Of a stretch of 25,088 nucleotides of DNA, positions 16,562 to 25,074 are shown piece after piece; position 1 is the first letter of the stretch, and the number at the start of each line of letters is the position of its first letter. This stretch comes from Pseudomonadota bacterium (lineage in GTDB: Bacteria; Pseudomonadota; Gammaproteobacteria; Acidithiobacillales; Acidithiobacillaceae). The translations under genes were made by a program, and so were the position numbers. The stretch is from the NCBI GenBank assembly GCA_021840785.1, contig JAKBXD010000005.1:1-25088 (forward strand), written 5' to 3'. The notes below the pieces were generated by a model, which was not told the DNA's origin, made no database searches, and saw only the letters and a program-made list of their open reading frames with translations.

Positions 16562-19500
16562 GTGGCAAGGTATACTTCTAAGATGACAACCGGTCTTCCT
16601 ACTACTCCTGCTGCCGATGGGCAAACTCAAGGCAATGTTGATGGCGGCCTAGCCGCTGCTGCGAGCCCCGAACTTACCGGCGGAACAGGCTTTACTTTTG
16701 AAGATGGTGTGGCCGCCGCATACGCTACGGCACTTCTCTGCGAGACGACCGCGCCCGGACTTCCTGGCAGGAGAGTGAAGCGTTTGTCAGTTCAACATGG
16801 CCCACTCGGCCATCCTCTTGATGACGTGATCGTCGAGGGCGAGGGAGCAGATGGCATCTCAATACGTCTCAGCCTCCAAGTCAAGCGCTCAATCACCATC
16901 AGTGCCGCCGCCACCAACACTGACTTTAGGGGCACCGTGTTACGCGCTCATGCGACCGCTACGGGTGCGGGATTCCATCTCGGACTGGACCGGGTGGGAA
17001 TAGCCACGGGCGAGATTGCCGAGGGTAGCAGGCGCGACTTCCAGACCCTGGGCGAATGGGCACGGTCGGAGCATGACTCGGCTCAGTTCAAAACGAAGCT
17101 CCACACTGACGGTGTTGCGGGGAACAAGCGAACCTTCTTTGATGCCGTCAGGGATATCCTTTCCACCAAGTTACCCGAAGACGAACTCGACGTAGCCACC
17201 CATAACCTGCTCTCCCATTTCGTCTTGATTCGGTTCGACCTGATGCATGACGGAGCGGTGACGGATGCGCAGACCGTGGTGAGCTTGGCTAATCATCTTC
17301 AACCATCCGAGCGCGCCCGAGCGGATGACCTTTGGAGACGGCTTCTCGCACTGGTCCGGGTATCCGAGGGGCATGCTGCCTCATTCGACAGAAAGACCTT
17401 AGTTGCCAGATTGAACGGTGCCTATAAGCTCGCGGGCGCTCCGTCCCTTCAGGAAACTCTTGTCCGGATCGGAACGGAGGCGCGCCACGCCACGAACGAC
17501 ATCCCAAACGACGTCGATGGCGTGAGTATCCCCCGTGATCAGTTCGTCCAAAGCTCGCGCACGGCGCTCTCCAACCATCGGTTCGTTCAGATAGGTGGAC
17601 TGCCGGGAACGGGCAAATCGGTCGTGCTCCGTGCCCTCGTCGAAGATGCGCTCCAAAACGGGCCCGTGCTTTTTCTCAAGGCCGACCGGTTGAACGGCGC
17701 GACATGGTCACAATACTCGGCCGCTCAGGGTATCGGTCCTGCTCCCCTGGAGGATATCCTTGTCGAGCTTGCGTCGGTGGGGACTCCGGTGGCGTTCGTC
17801 GATGGTCTCGACAGAATTGATACGCACCATCGCGGAATCCTCACGGACATCTTCAACACCATACTGAACTCGGATCTCCTCTCGAACTGGCAGGTGGTCG
17901 CCTCTGTCAGGGATACGGGAATTGAGCCCGTCCGCACTTGGCTGCCCCGCAAACTGCTGGATGCTGGTGCTGCCATGATAGATGTGACTGGGTTTGATGA
18001 CGACGAGGCCGCATCGCTGGCCCAAAGCAAACCAGCATTGGCGCCGCTTCTCTTCGGAACGGAGCAGGTCAGGACTATCGTGCGCCGGCCATTCTTTGCT
18101 GGAGTCCTGATCAGGCGACACCCGTCCGACACGAACGCCCCTAATTCGGAGATAGAGCTCGCCACGGCTTGGTGGGGAGGTGGCGGGTATGGCGCGGACC
18201 CCAGCCGTGCGGGACACCGTCGTAATGCGCTCGTCGAACTCGCCCGACACGGAGCTCCAACACTGGGCAAACGTCTTCAGATATTGGGAGTGGACCCTCA
18301 GGTGCTGGTCGAGCTCAAAGCCGATGGGATCATCCGGGAGGCCAGAGCAGGCCACACTGTCGACTTCGTACACGATATCTATTTCGAATGGTCATTCCTC
18401 CAGCTTCTGGTGTCCCGAGGTAGGCAATGGCTCGATGTCATCCGTCAGGTAGGTGAGCCTCCCATACTAGGACGTACGGTCGAGCTATTTTCTCAAAGCG
18501 AACTTAAGGATGGAGCCGATTGGCAGGAATTGCTGGAACAGCTTGAAGGTGCAACCGATGTTCGCTCGCAGTGGTTGCGGGCATGGATGGTCGGTCCTTT
18601 CGGACTGCCTTCGTTTCAGAACTACGAGCAAACCTACAACACCGTGATGTTTGCCGATGAAGCGAGAAGAGTTGCCAAGCTCGTCGTCTGGTTTCAAGCG
18701 GAAAAGACCAAAGCAAATTCGACCGTGTTGAGAGGTGACGCCATCCCCGACCTCGATATGATCCAGCGCATCCGTTTGGCCGACTCCTTGGCTTGGCCTT
18801 CCGATATGAATACTTGGGGGCGTTTCATTGCGTGGTTGATACGGCGGACGGCTGATATACCAACGTCATCCATTCCGGATGTTGTAGCCGTCTTTGAGGT
18901 CTGGCAGAACGTAGTTGCCGATGTGACCAACGTGGTATCGAGCGCGATAATCAATCTCACAAGTTCATGGCTTACGGACATCGAGACACGTGGACAGAGT
19001 CACACAGAGGCGAATGCCCGCAGTGAATGGAGCCGACTCAGGCATGGTGAACTGGAGGAGCTGGTTTCACGATTGAGAGCCCTAATCCTGCGGGCGGGGC
19101 GCGCCTATCCCGATCCCGTGCGCGAGCACTTAGCGCATATGATTACGTTGGAGCATCCACCAAGGCAGGTCGTCGAGCAGGTGTCAACGTTTGCCGCCAT
19201 CATCAGCGACGTCTGCCCAGACCTACTCGTCGATTTCATGTTGGGATTGATGATTCGCCCGCTTCCCGAAGAAGTGGTTCAGCGCTCATCCGGTTCGCCT
19301 TTCGCTAGGATTAGCGATCACGATTGGCAGTCCCTGTCCATCGATGACCAGCACGGATATTTTCCGTGCGCTCCCACTCGCGAGCCATTTCTTTCATTGT
19401 TCACAAACGCTCCCCACAAGGCCAGATCTTTGGTACGCAGGATCACCAACCATGCCATAACCGCCTGGCGTCAGCTCCACATTCACGACCACCAGAACCG

Positions 19501-21919
19501 ACGAACCCCCATTCCGCTGACGCTCGATTTCCCATGGGGGCAGCAAACCTTCTGGGGTGGTGCACAGCAGTATGCTTGGTCACGCGGCACTTGGGGCCCG
19601 CACACTGTCGGTTCGGGTCTGATGGCACTTGAGGTGTGGGCGTTGAAAGAAATCGAAAATGGGCGTCCTGTAGACGATGTTATTCGCGATGTGCTGGAGG
19701 GTCACGAGAGCGTTGCGTCGCTCGGGGTTGCCGTCGCTGTCATGCTGGAGAGCCAGCACATCTCCGATGTCACCCTGCCACTTCTCACGAGTCAACGGTT
19801 ATGGCATTGGGATATCCAGCGACATACAGCAGATCATGGCTTCCTGGCAAATCTCATGGGTTTCCAGCCACATGACAGACGCCACTACCAAGCGGTAGTA
19901 GAAAGCAACGGGCATCGGGGACGGCGGTTGGATGTGCGTCAATTGGCATCAATGTGTGTTGTTGGTGGCGGAGACCTCGGGGCCAGGGCGTCCGCAGCAA
20001 TCGTTAGGTTCGCAGACGACCTGCCATTCGGATATGCCGAAGAACGGGAGATCCCTGAAACTGTCCGTAAACTTCGGAGAACAGCAGACATCTGGGCCGA
20101 AGTGGGTAGGCTCACAAACTACCGTGCAACGCCGACCGAGGATGGTTCAGGCTTGGTCATCCAACTCGACAATCCGGTTGCGCAAGGCCCCGATATCGAC
20201 GCCATCACCCAACGTCAAGCAGAGATGGCAGAGCATCTCCCATTGCTCAATTGGGCATGCGCCACCTTCAAAGATGGCGCGCTGAACAATGCGTTAACGT
20301 TCGAACAGGCGAATGAACGGGCCCAAAGGTTGGACTCTGCGAGCCTGTTCGAAGAGGCGTTCGAGCACGCTAGTCCCGGACACGAACGGCAGGCCGCCGT
20401 ATCCTGTGTTGCCGCCGTCATGCTCTGTCATGGACGGGATCTCCCATCCGCTGAGCTAGATTGGGCCGCAAATGTGTGTCTTCGGGCTTCGAGAACGGGG
20501 GAAGTTCGTGACGACATGTTTTTCAGCGGTTCTATCCTGTTTAACCATCCCACGCTCTACGCGACTTACGGACTTGCGGCGGTGGCCAATCACGAACCTA
20601 CACGGCGTGATGCTCTGGAAGCGCTGATACATCTCGCGGGGCATCCATACGAACAGATAAGGATCGAAGCGCTGGCAGGATTAATGGCTCTGTGGAGGCA
20701 ACGCCCCCACGTGGCTTGGCTTGCCCTCGAACTTGCGACATCCCTGTCCATCTTCGAGCGTCCTTCATATGATACCCCAAGAGAGCAGATCGGAGAGCAA
20801 ATACGGCGCCAAATAAAGGATGCAGTGGAAACGGCTCTGACTCGGCTGAATACGCAGGAGGGCCCGCCTTATCCTTTGCCGGGAGTGCCGCCGGCATGGG
20901 TGCCCGCTACCAACGGGCGAAGAGTTGCTCGTGGGCGTCGCGGCAGAGAGATGGTGGTCGAGTGGGAGCATCCATCGACTGACATTAATACCCAGCTTCT
21001 CGCAAAAACCCTGGCCAGAATTCCAGTAGCGTCGGCAACGGCGGACAGAGTACATCGGGATCTGTTGTTGACGTGGTGCGACAACCTTATTGGCTGGACG
21101 ATCGAACGGCTTTATCCTTCGTGGGTGAATGAGGCAGATCGGGACGCTTTCAAACCTAATTCCTCTGACCTCAATAAATGGGGGCGCGGCCTCTTCCGAT
21201 TCTTTGCACGGTTGTCGCTGCACATCGACCCTGCCGAAAGTGTGCGTCACTTCGTTGATCCTACCGCGGCAATCGATGATGATGAAACCCTCGGATCGCT
21301 AATTGCGTCGTATGTTTCAGGCCTAACTCACACCGTAATGTATGAGCCAGTGTTCCCAACTAACCCGTTGACCGTATTGGAACGAATCGTCCCGATGATG
21401 CTTGCGCATGGGAGCTGGGAGAAGTCCAGATGGAATGAGAGGGAGATACACGATTCCGACCTCAACAGCATAATCCGGGCGCTGTTCTTCATTGAAGTCA
21501 AAAGGGCGATGGGCGCTGCGCGTTTTGCGAACGGTGATTGGACCGATGTTACGAGAATCAACTCGGTCATAGCTCCTATTCTCACGGCCGAAGGCCAGAA
21601 TCCGACGGTGACCTCCTCCTATCTGACACTGTGCGAGCGCGCCCATCAGGCGTATCCGCTGGAGCTGTTCGTTGCCACGCTTCCCATGCTGTTGGGCAGA
21701 GGCGGTGGAATGCCGCTCGGATGGCGAGGAACAACCATCCCCGCACGGCTTGCGGGAGTCATTCAGGTGTTCTCGGAACAGGTTCAGCCGCTTCCGAAAG
21801 AAATGGCTAGGGCCCTACTGCAAGCACTGGATGGTCTGGTTGACATGGGAGACCGAAGAGCCGCTGCAATTCAAGTCAGCGAAGCTTTCAGGGATGTTCG
21901 GACATCAGGACGCGCCTAG
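16562..21919 (+). CDS. Large STAND-like NTPase with N-terminal PD-(D/E)xK (DUF4297-like) nuclease domain
   Basis: This is a 1785-residue single-gene protein. The N-terminal domain (about 40-240) has GFTFEDGVAAAYATALL, then LDDVIVEG (D87/D88), then SLQVKRS (Q106, K108). This layout fits a PD-(D/E)xK nuclease of the DUF4297/Cap4 kind. The NTPase core has Walker A GLPGTGKS (346-353), Walker B VAFVDGLDRID (410-420) and a sensor-like VVASVRDT (445-452). FVHDIYFEWSF near 602-612 resembles the winged-helix segment of STAND ATPases. About 1150 further residues look helical and probably form a sensor array. By analogy to Avs-type proteins it may detect a phage protein and then cut DNA. It is not a confident match to a named Avs family. 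The start is uncertain: GTG at 16562 lacks a good ribosome binding site, and ATG at 16583 (residue 8) has CAAGG 12 nt upstream. The stop overlaps the convergent gene. Confidence 0.72.
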   Translation: MARYTSKMTTGLPTTPAADGQTQGNVDGGLAAAASPELTGGTGFTFEDGVAAAYATALLCETTAPGLPGRRVKRLSVQHGPLGHPLDDVIVEGEGADGISIRLSLQVKRSITISAAATNTDFRGTVLRAHATATGAGFHLGLDRVGIATGEIAEGSRRDFQTLGEWARSEHDSAQFKTKLHTDGVAGNKRTFFDAVRDILSTKLPEDELDVATHNLLSHFVLIRFDLMHDGAVTDAQTVVSLANHLQPSERARADDLWRRLLALVRVSEGHAASFDRKTLVARLNGAYKLAGAPSLQETLVRIGTEARHATNDIPNDVDGVSIPRDQFVQSSRTALSNHRFVQIGGLPGTGKSVVLRALVEDALQNGPVLFLKADRLNGATWSQYSAAQGIGPAPLEDILVELASVGTPVAFVDGLDRIDTHHRGILTDIFNTILNSDLLSNWQVVASVRDTGIEPVRTWLPRKLLDAGAAMIDVTGFDDDEAASLAQSKPALAPLLFGTEQVRTIVRRPFFAGVLIRRHPSDTNAPNSEIELATAWWGGGGYGADPSRAGHRRNALVELARHGAPTLGKRLQILGVDPQVLVELKADGIIREARAGHTVDFVHDIYFEWSFLQLLVSRGRQWLDVIRQVGEPPILGRTVELFSQSELKDGADWQELLEQLEGATDVRSQWLRAWMVGPFGLPSFQNYEQTYNTVMFADEARRVAKLVVWFQAEKTKANSTVLRGDAIPDLDMIQRIRLADSLAWPSDMNTWGRFIAWLIRRTADIPTSSIPDVVAVFEVWQNVVADVTNVVSSAIINLTSSWLTDIETRGQSHTEANARSEWSRLRHGELEELVSRLRALILRAGRAYPDPVREHLAHMITLEHPPRQVVEQVSTFAAIISDVCPDLLVDFMLGLMIRPLPEEVVQRSSGSPFARISDHDWQSLSIDDQHGYFPCAPTREPFLSLFTNAPHKARSLVRRITNHAITAWRQLHIHDHQNRRTPIPLTLDFPWGQQTFWGGAQQYAWSRGTWGPHTVGSGLMALEVWALKEIENGRPVDDVIRDVLEGHESVASLGVAVAVMLESQHISDVTLPLLTSQRLWHWDIQRHTADHGFLANLMGFQPHDRRHYQAVVESNGHRGRRLDVRQLASMCVVGGGDLGARASAAIVRFADDLPFGYAEEREIPETVRKLRRTADIWAEVGRLTNYRATPTEDGSGLVIQLDNPVAQGPDIDAITQRQAEMAEHLPLLNWACATFKDGALNNALTFEQANERAQRLDSASLFEEAFEHASPGHERQAAVSCVAAVMLCHGRDLPSAELDWAANVCLRASRTGEVRDDMFFSGSILFNHPTLYATYGLAAVANHEPTRRDALEALIHLAGHPYEQIRIEALAGLMALWRQRPHVAWLALELATSLSIFERPSYDTPREQIGEQIRRQIKDAVETALTRLNTQEGPPYPLPGVPPAWVPATNGRRVARGRRGREMVVEWEHPSTDINTQLLAKTLARIPVASATADRVHRDLLLTWCDNLIGWTIERLYPSWVNEADRDAFKPNSSDLNKWGRGLFRFFARLSLHIDPAESVRHFVDPTAAIDDDETLGSLIASYVSGLTHTVMYEPVFPTNPLTVLERIVPMMLAHGSWEKSRWNEREIHDSDLNSIIRALFFIEVKRAMGAARFANGDWTDVTRINSVIAPILTAEGQNPTVTSSYLTLCERAHQAYPLELFVATLPMLLGRGGGMPLGWRGTTIPARLAGVIQVFSEQVQPLPKEMARALLQALDGLVDMGDRRAAAIQVSEAFRDVRTSGRA

Positions 21920-22582
21920 GCTCTCTGTTGTAACCTTTCTTGAAAGACACGATAGGCTTGCTTTTCATTGAGCTTGAGTATTTGAGGTCGATTCGCGATG
22001 ACGTTGGCTAGCTCGACCGTAACTGTATCGAACAGGTTCATGAGCAGAGAGTCTCCGATGGCCCGCGTTTCAGCAAGATCTTCTAACAGACCGGACATTT
22101 CACCATGGGCGAGCTTGTTTCGGCCTTCGCAATATACCATCGTCACCGCGTCCGAAATGCTTAGCGATCCAGCGGGTGCCGATTCCGCGCGGGGATTGAG
22201 CGCCGCCTCTGCGAATTTGGTCATGGCATCGGCCGACCCACCGGCCCCAGACAAACCATCGGCTGCACAGCCATAGTTCACGATCGCCATAAAGTCAGAC
22301 GCCTCACGCCGTGCCTCTCCAACCCAATACAATGCGTTTGTCCATCGCTCGACAAGGTGAGGCGCACGCCCGGTCTGCCTACCTTGCGCATAGGCCTCCA
22401 ATACACAACCTGCGGCGTCCAGGAAAGGATGCTCGGCTTTCATTTTGGCGGCGAGCGCACCTGGTTTAGACCCGATCCCCGGCATTTGCACGCTCGATCC
22501 GCGTAGCCATTTCCTTTTCTGACCCCAGCAGGATCGCCCTTTCGTTGGAGGGCCCCCCTGCAACTGTGACATCGCGAACCAT
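21916..22582 (-). pseudogene. Apea/HEPN-like protein gene, frameshifted near its 5' end
   Basis: The main frame (ending TAG at 21916-21918) carries a HEPN-type sequence. ERWTNALYWVGEARREASDF is followed by EGRNKLAHGE, an R-x4-H motif as in HEPN ribonucleases, then a helical stretch to the end. Upstream of about 22477 this frame degrades into Cys/Trp-rich sequence with no ribosome binding site at its first ATG (22656). The correct N-terminus appears in another frame: ATG at 22582 reads MVRDVTVAGGPSNERAILLG then SEKEMATRIERANAG, and hits a stop at 22468-22466. Removing one G from the G4 run (22477-22480) joins this to IGSKPGALAAKMKAEHP of the main frame, giving about 220 residues. It follows the Nmad3-like gene by 33 nt. 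If the alternative is true, the gene is an intact 246-residue ORF (22656 to 21916). Confidence 0.62.
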
Positions 22583-22615
22583 TTCGGGCACGTCTCCGCA
22601 AAGACCTTCAATGCT

Positions 22616-23284
22616 TCAACTGGCCGCGTCAAGCCACGAACATGCGCCCTCCGCATAACCGGGCGGGACCCAGCGGCCGACGGCCCTCTTTACTGACCCG
22701 CCAAACCCCAATATGGATGAAATCTCCGGCTTGACCAATTGGTCATGATCGGAAAGGGGCAACGCCAGACGCAGAAGCCTAGATTGGCTCTGGCAGCCCT
22801 CTACGATAACCAAAGAGGGCCTTTCGCTACACCTGCGAAAGTGCGCATTTTTCCAAAGATGAGAAAACTCCTTGGGAGGCCATTCATTCCACTCAGAAAT
22901 TGCGTGCACTGCCTTGATGACAAAGTACCCTATTACAAAACAGGTTCCTGGACTGACACCGTCGCCCTGGAACCCGGCGTAAAACACGAGTCGATCGCCA
23001 CAGACCAATCGCAGCAATTGCGATCTTTTTGGTTCGCTTGGATCCCCGTAGGTCAATGTTAAAAACTCGGGATCATGGTGTGCGTAGGAGTCTTTGCGCA
23101 CAAGCGATGCGAGCGTCCCGCCATACCGAGCTGTGATGTCTGAGTATCTGATTCCCCGGTCTGGAGCGACTAGATTTTCATTCTCTGGGATTGGGATGTA
23201 CTCGAATTCACCAGACCCGAACAGAGGAGATAGTTGGCCGCCGCAGCCGCGATCAATGCCGACGCGTAAAAATAAGAGCTTCAT
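22616..23284 (-). CDS. Nmad3-like putative nucleotide (DNA base) modification protein
   Basis: This is a 222-residue protein beginning MKLLFLRVGIDRGCGGQLSP and continuing LFGSGEFEYIPIPEN ... GIRYSDITARYG. That order (MK-[LI]-x-x-x-R-x-G-x-D-x-x-x-GG, then SP-[IL]-F, then PIP, then I-x-Y-x-D-I) is how I recognise the Nmad3 family, proposed from comparative genomics to act in DNA base modification. No biochemical reaction is established that I know of. The open frame extends upstream to 23407, but the family start at 23284 is preferred because its ATG overlaps the previous gene's TGA by 4 nt (ATGA). It sits in an operon with an unknown gene upstream and a HEPN-like gene 33 nt downstream. The C-terminus (GRWVPPGYAEGACSWLDAAS) is shorter than I would expect but shows no obvious break. 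Confidence 0.65.
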   Translation of the reverse strand: MKLLFLRVGIDRGCGGQLSPLFGSGEFEYIPIPENENLVAPDRGIRYSDITARYGGTLASLVRKDSYAHHDPEFLTLTYGDPSEPKRSQLLRLVCGDRLVFYAGFQGDGVSPGTCFVIGYFVIKAVHAISEWNEWPPKEFSHLWKNAHFRRCSERPSLVIVEGCQSQSRLLRLALPLSDHDQLVKPEISSILGFGGSVKRAVGRWVPPGYAEGACSWLDAAS

Positions 23285-23856
23285 GCGCACCCGTTTGCTC
23301 GGCGAACCTTGGAGTGCGCGGGAAGGCAGCGTGGCGCCGGCAGCGAATCCGGCGAGCCGGATTCGCCTTGACTTTGCGCATCCTCGTCCATTTTTTTGCA
23401 CGCCCAATCGATGATTCGGATCAATTCACGATCTATATCACGCGAGAAATTTAAGGCGGCCCGGGGAATGCGGCCATCCGAAAACATGTATTTATGGAGG
23501 ATTGGCGAGATTTCTTTTAATGGGGGCCCATCCTCATCCAATACAATCCAACGGTCGAACTGGACGATGTGACCACCGAACTGCTCTTTATTTAACTCAG
23601 ATTTTTCACGCTCTGTGGGCTCTCTTTTGTTGCCAACGCCCACGCCAACCCAGGTGATTTTTTCGGCAATCTTTTCACCGCCTGCCCACGGTTTTTTGCC
23701 TCCTATACCAATTACCGCGTCAAAAGTCCAATTGCGTACGCGCCCCATACAGTCATGTACGCCAAACTCCCCCGTTTCTCGAGAAGGGTCCCCGGTGTGC
23801 GTTCTCCGATAGACAAGAATCTTTAGGGGCTTCGCCTCAGCAAGTGCATTTCCCAC
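23281..23856 (-). CDS. Conserved-looking protein of unknown function, first gene of the Nmad3-like operon
   Basis: This is a 191-residue soluble protein. The N-terminal half has an ordered alpha/beta look: KILVYRRTHTGDP, then GEFGVHDCMGRVRNW, FDAVIGIGG, ITWVGVGVG, and later IVQFDRWIVLDEDGP. I have the impression of a recurrent family with the YRRTHTGDP and FDAVIGIGG motifs but cannot name it, so no function is proposed. The last 35 residues are low-complexity. The start is GTG at 23856, chosen because GAGGAG (23865-23870) lies 8 nt upstream, a strong ribosome binding site. Its stop overlaps the Nmad3-like start by 4 nt, so the two proteins are translationally coupled and probably work in the same pathway. 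Confidence 0.68.
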   Translation of the reverse strand: MGNALAEAKPLKILVYRRTHTGDPSRETGEFGVHDCMGRVRNWTFDAVIGIGGKKPWAGGEKIAEKITWVGVGVGNKREPTEREKSELNKEQFGGHIVQFDRWIVLDEDGPPLKEISPILHKYMFSDGRIPRAALNFSRDIDRELIRIIDWACKKMDEDAQSQGESGSPDSLPAPRCLPAHSKVRRANGCA

Positions 23857-24288
23857 AGGTCTTTCTCCTCAATCGGTTAAAGTGGTGCGCGCTGAGCCTA
23901 GGGTGCACCGTTACCAAACCATTTTGATTACCACAGCGGCGCCCTGCATTCGACCGGCATCGCATCGGGCCGGCTTCCTGGCAGTCCTCGCGCGAGTCGG
24001 TGGCCTGCGCTTTCAACAAAGACCCCCTCATTATGGGCGACGACAAAACGAGGCGGCCCTGAAACTCAACTGGCTAGGTTCGAGCGTAGATGGCACGCCG
24101 GTCCGTTGAAATTCGACCAATCTCTTTCCGTTCGGCCGCCCGCATGCGCCGGCCCGCACGCCTCACATTTGCCTATAGCTGACATCAATAACCGGCTTGG
24201 CAGATTCACTAGCCTATATAAAGCAATGCCCCCTCAAGAAGACAGCTTGGCGCTCAACTTGTGGGTTACTGAAAGGTTTGTGGGCCAG
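23857..24288. other. Intergenic gap upstream of the Nmad3-like operon
   Basis: About 430 bp lie between the operon start and the end of the kinase gene, both on the minus strand. I find no gene with a plausible start and ribosome binding site, and no RNA gene. The operon promoter is presumably here, but no clear -35/-10 pair is visible. The only definite signal is the GAGGAG ribosome binding site at 23865-23870. Confidence 0.4.
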
Positions 24289-24810
24289 TTACGAAGCTCC
24301 CCCTAATTTACGCAGGCACGCCACCAGAACGGCAGCGGATTGCTCTTTTGTCTGGCCGGAGGTATCAACGGTCTCGTTGGCGGCTTCGTACAGCGCCCGC
24401 CGGCCAGAGGAGAATTCTCCGCGTTTATATTCCTCACGGCGGCGTGAATCGCCCCGGCCAGTTCTTATACGCTCATGCGCTTCGTCTTGGTCCGCGGTAA
24501 TGAGGATTGTGGTTTCTTGGCCAAGCCATTGCGCGGCCCGGTTGGAGTCCAAGCATCCAGCTCCAACAGCCACGATCAATTGCTGGTCGGGAGAATTTGG
24601 CATTGTATCTTGAAGGGCTGCCCTGCAGCAGCAAAGGAAGCTATCTGCTCTCACCCGACGAAGGAGCTCTCCTGCGCTCTCTCCCGAGTATGTCCCCACC
24701 AAATCATCGAGATCAAGAAATACTAACTCTGCCAACAGTTCACAGGCCAGCAGGCCGAGCGTGGTTTTTCCTACCCCAGATGGACCGATAAGAAATATGG
24801 GCTTACTCAT
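24289..24810 (-). CDS. Shikimate-kinase-like P-loop kinase
   Basis: This is a roughly 173-residue P-loop kinase of the shikimate kinase fold, starting MSKPIFLIGPSGVGKTTLG. Walker A is GPSGVGKT (9-16). FLDLDDLVGTYSGES matches the substrate-binding DLD region. VAVGAGCLDSN stands where shikimate kinases have a GGG motif. RRALYEAANETVDTSGQTKEQSA matches the C-terminal R-x-x-LYE-x-A-x-x-x-V-DT segment. The VGAG in place of GGG and the unusual lid (RTGRGDSRRREEYKRGE) suggest it may not act on shikimate. The ATG at 24810 fits the family start. An in-frame ATG at 24828 would add six residues. It is isolated here from aroB and other aromatic pathway genes, which suggests an accessory role. Confidence 0.7.
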   Translation of the reverse strand: MSKPIFLIGPSGVGKTTLGLLACELLAELVFLDLDDLVGTYSGESAGELLRRVRADSFLCCCRAALQDTMPNSPDQQLIVAVGAGCLDSNRAAQWLGQETTILITADQDEAHERIRTGRGDSRRREEYKRGEFSSGRRALYEAANETVDTSGQTKEQSAAVLVACLRKLGGAS

Positions 24811-24833
24811 GTTAACGCACGACCTCATTTGGT

Positions 24834-24847
24834 CCCGAGATTTCGGG
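24834..24847. promoter_or_regulatory. Short inverted repeat upstream of the kinase gene
   Basis: CCCGA-GATT-TCGGG lies a few bases upstream of the ATG at 24828 and 24 bp upstream of the ATG at 24810. An AT-rich TAAAAT on the minus strand (24863-24858) could be a -10 element. The repeat would then sit near the transcription start and could act as an operator or 5' hairpin. This is a weak call from arrangement only. Confidence 0.25.
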
Positions 24848-24930
24848 TCTTGCTATTATTTTAGCGCCAATACTCCCTTTTCCGGTTTGTTGATCTAACG
24901 AGATAAGCTGGTGATCGCTTAGACCCCGAC

Positions 24931-24974
24931 GGCCACCCAAACTCCCCCAGCTGTGGCCACCTGAAAATCCCCCA
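24931..24974. repeat. Tandem subterminal repeats, probable insertion-sequence end
   Basis: GGCCACCCAAACTCCCCCA (24931-24949) and GGCCACCTGAAAATCCCCCA (24955-24974) are two imperfect copies of one motif in direct orientation, 24 bp apart. Directly repeated transposase-binding motifs of this kind are found at the ends of IS21-type elements, and the copies point into an ORF that starts at 25075. I infer the left end of an insertion sequence that continues beyond the window, without being able to confirm the family. Confidence 0.5.
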
Positions 24975-25074
24975 TCTGGATAGCGTCACGGTAACGAATC
25001 CGTCGCCGTAGGCGGTCGCATCGCGACAGGACATCATCGCCCCTTGATCGATTATCGAAGGAGGGGATACGGAG

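Noticed and set aside
23285..23407. Longer start (23407) for the Nmad3-like gene
   Set aside because: The extra 41 residues are basic and low-complexity and overlap the upstream gene. The family-like start MKLLFLRVG at 23284 has the ATGA coupling.
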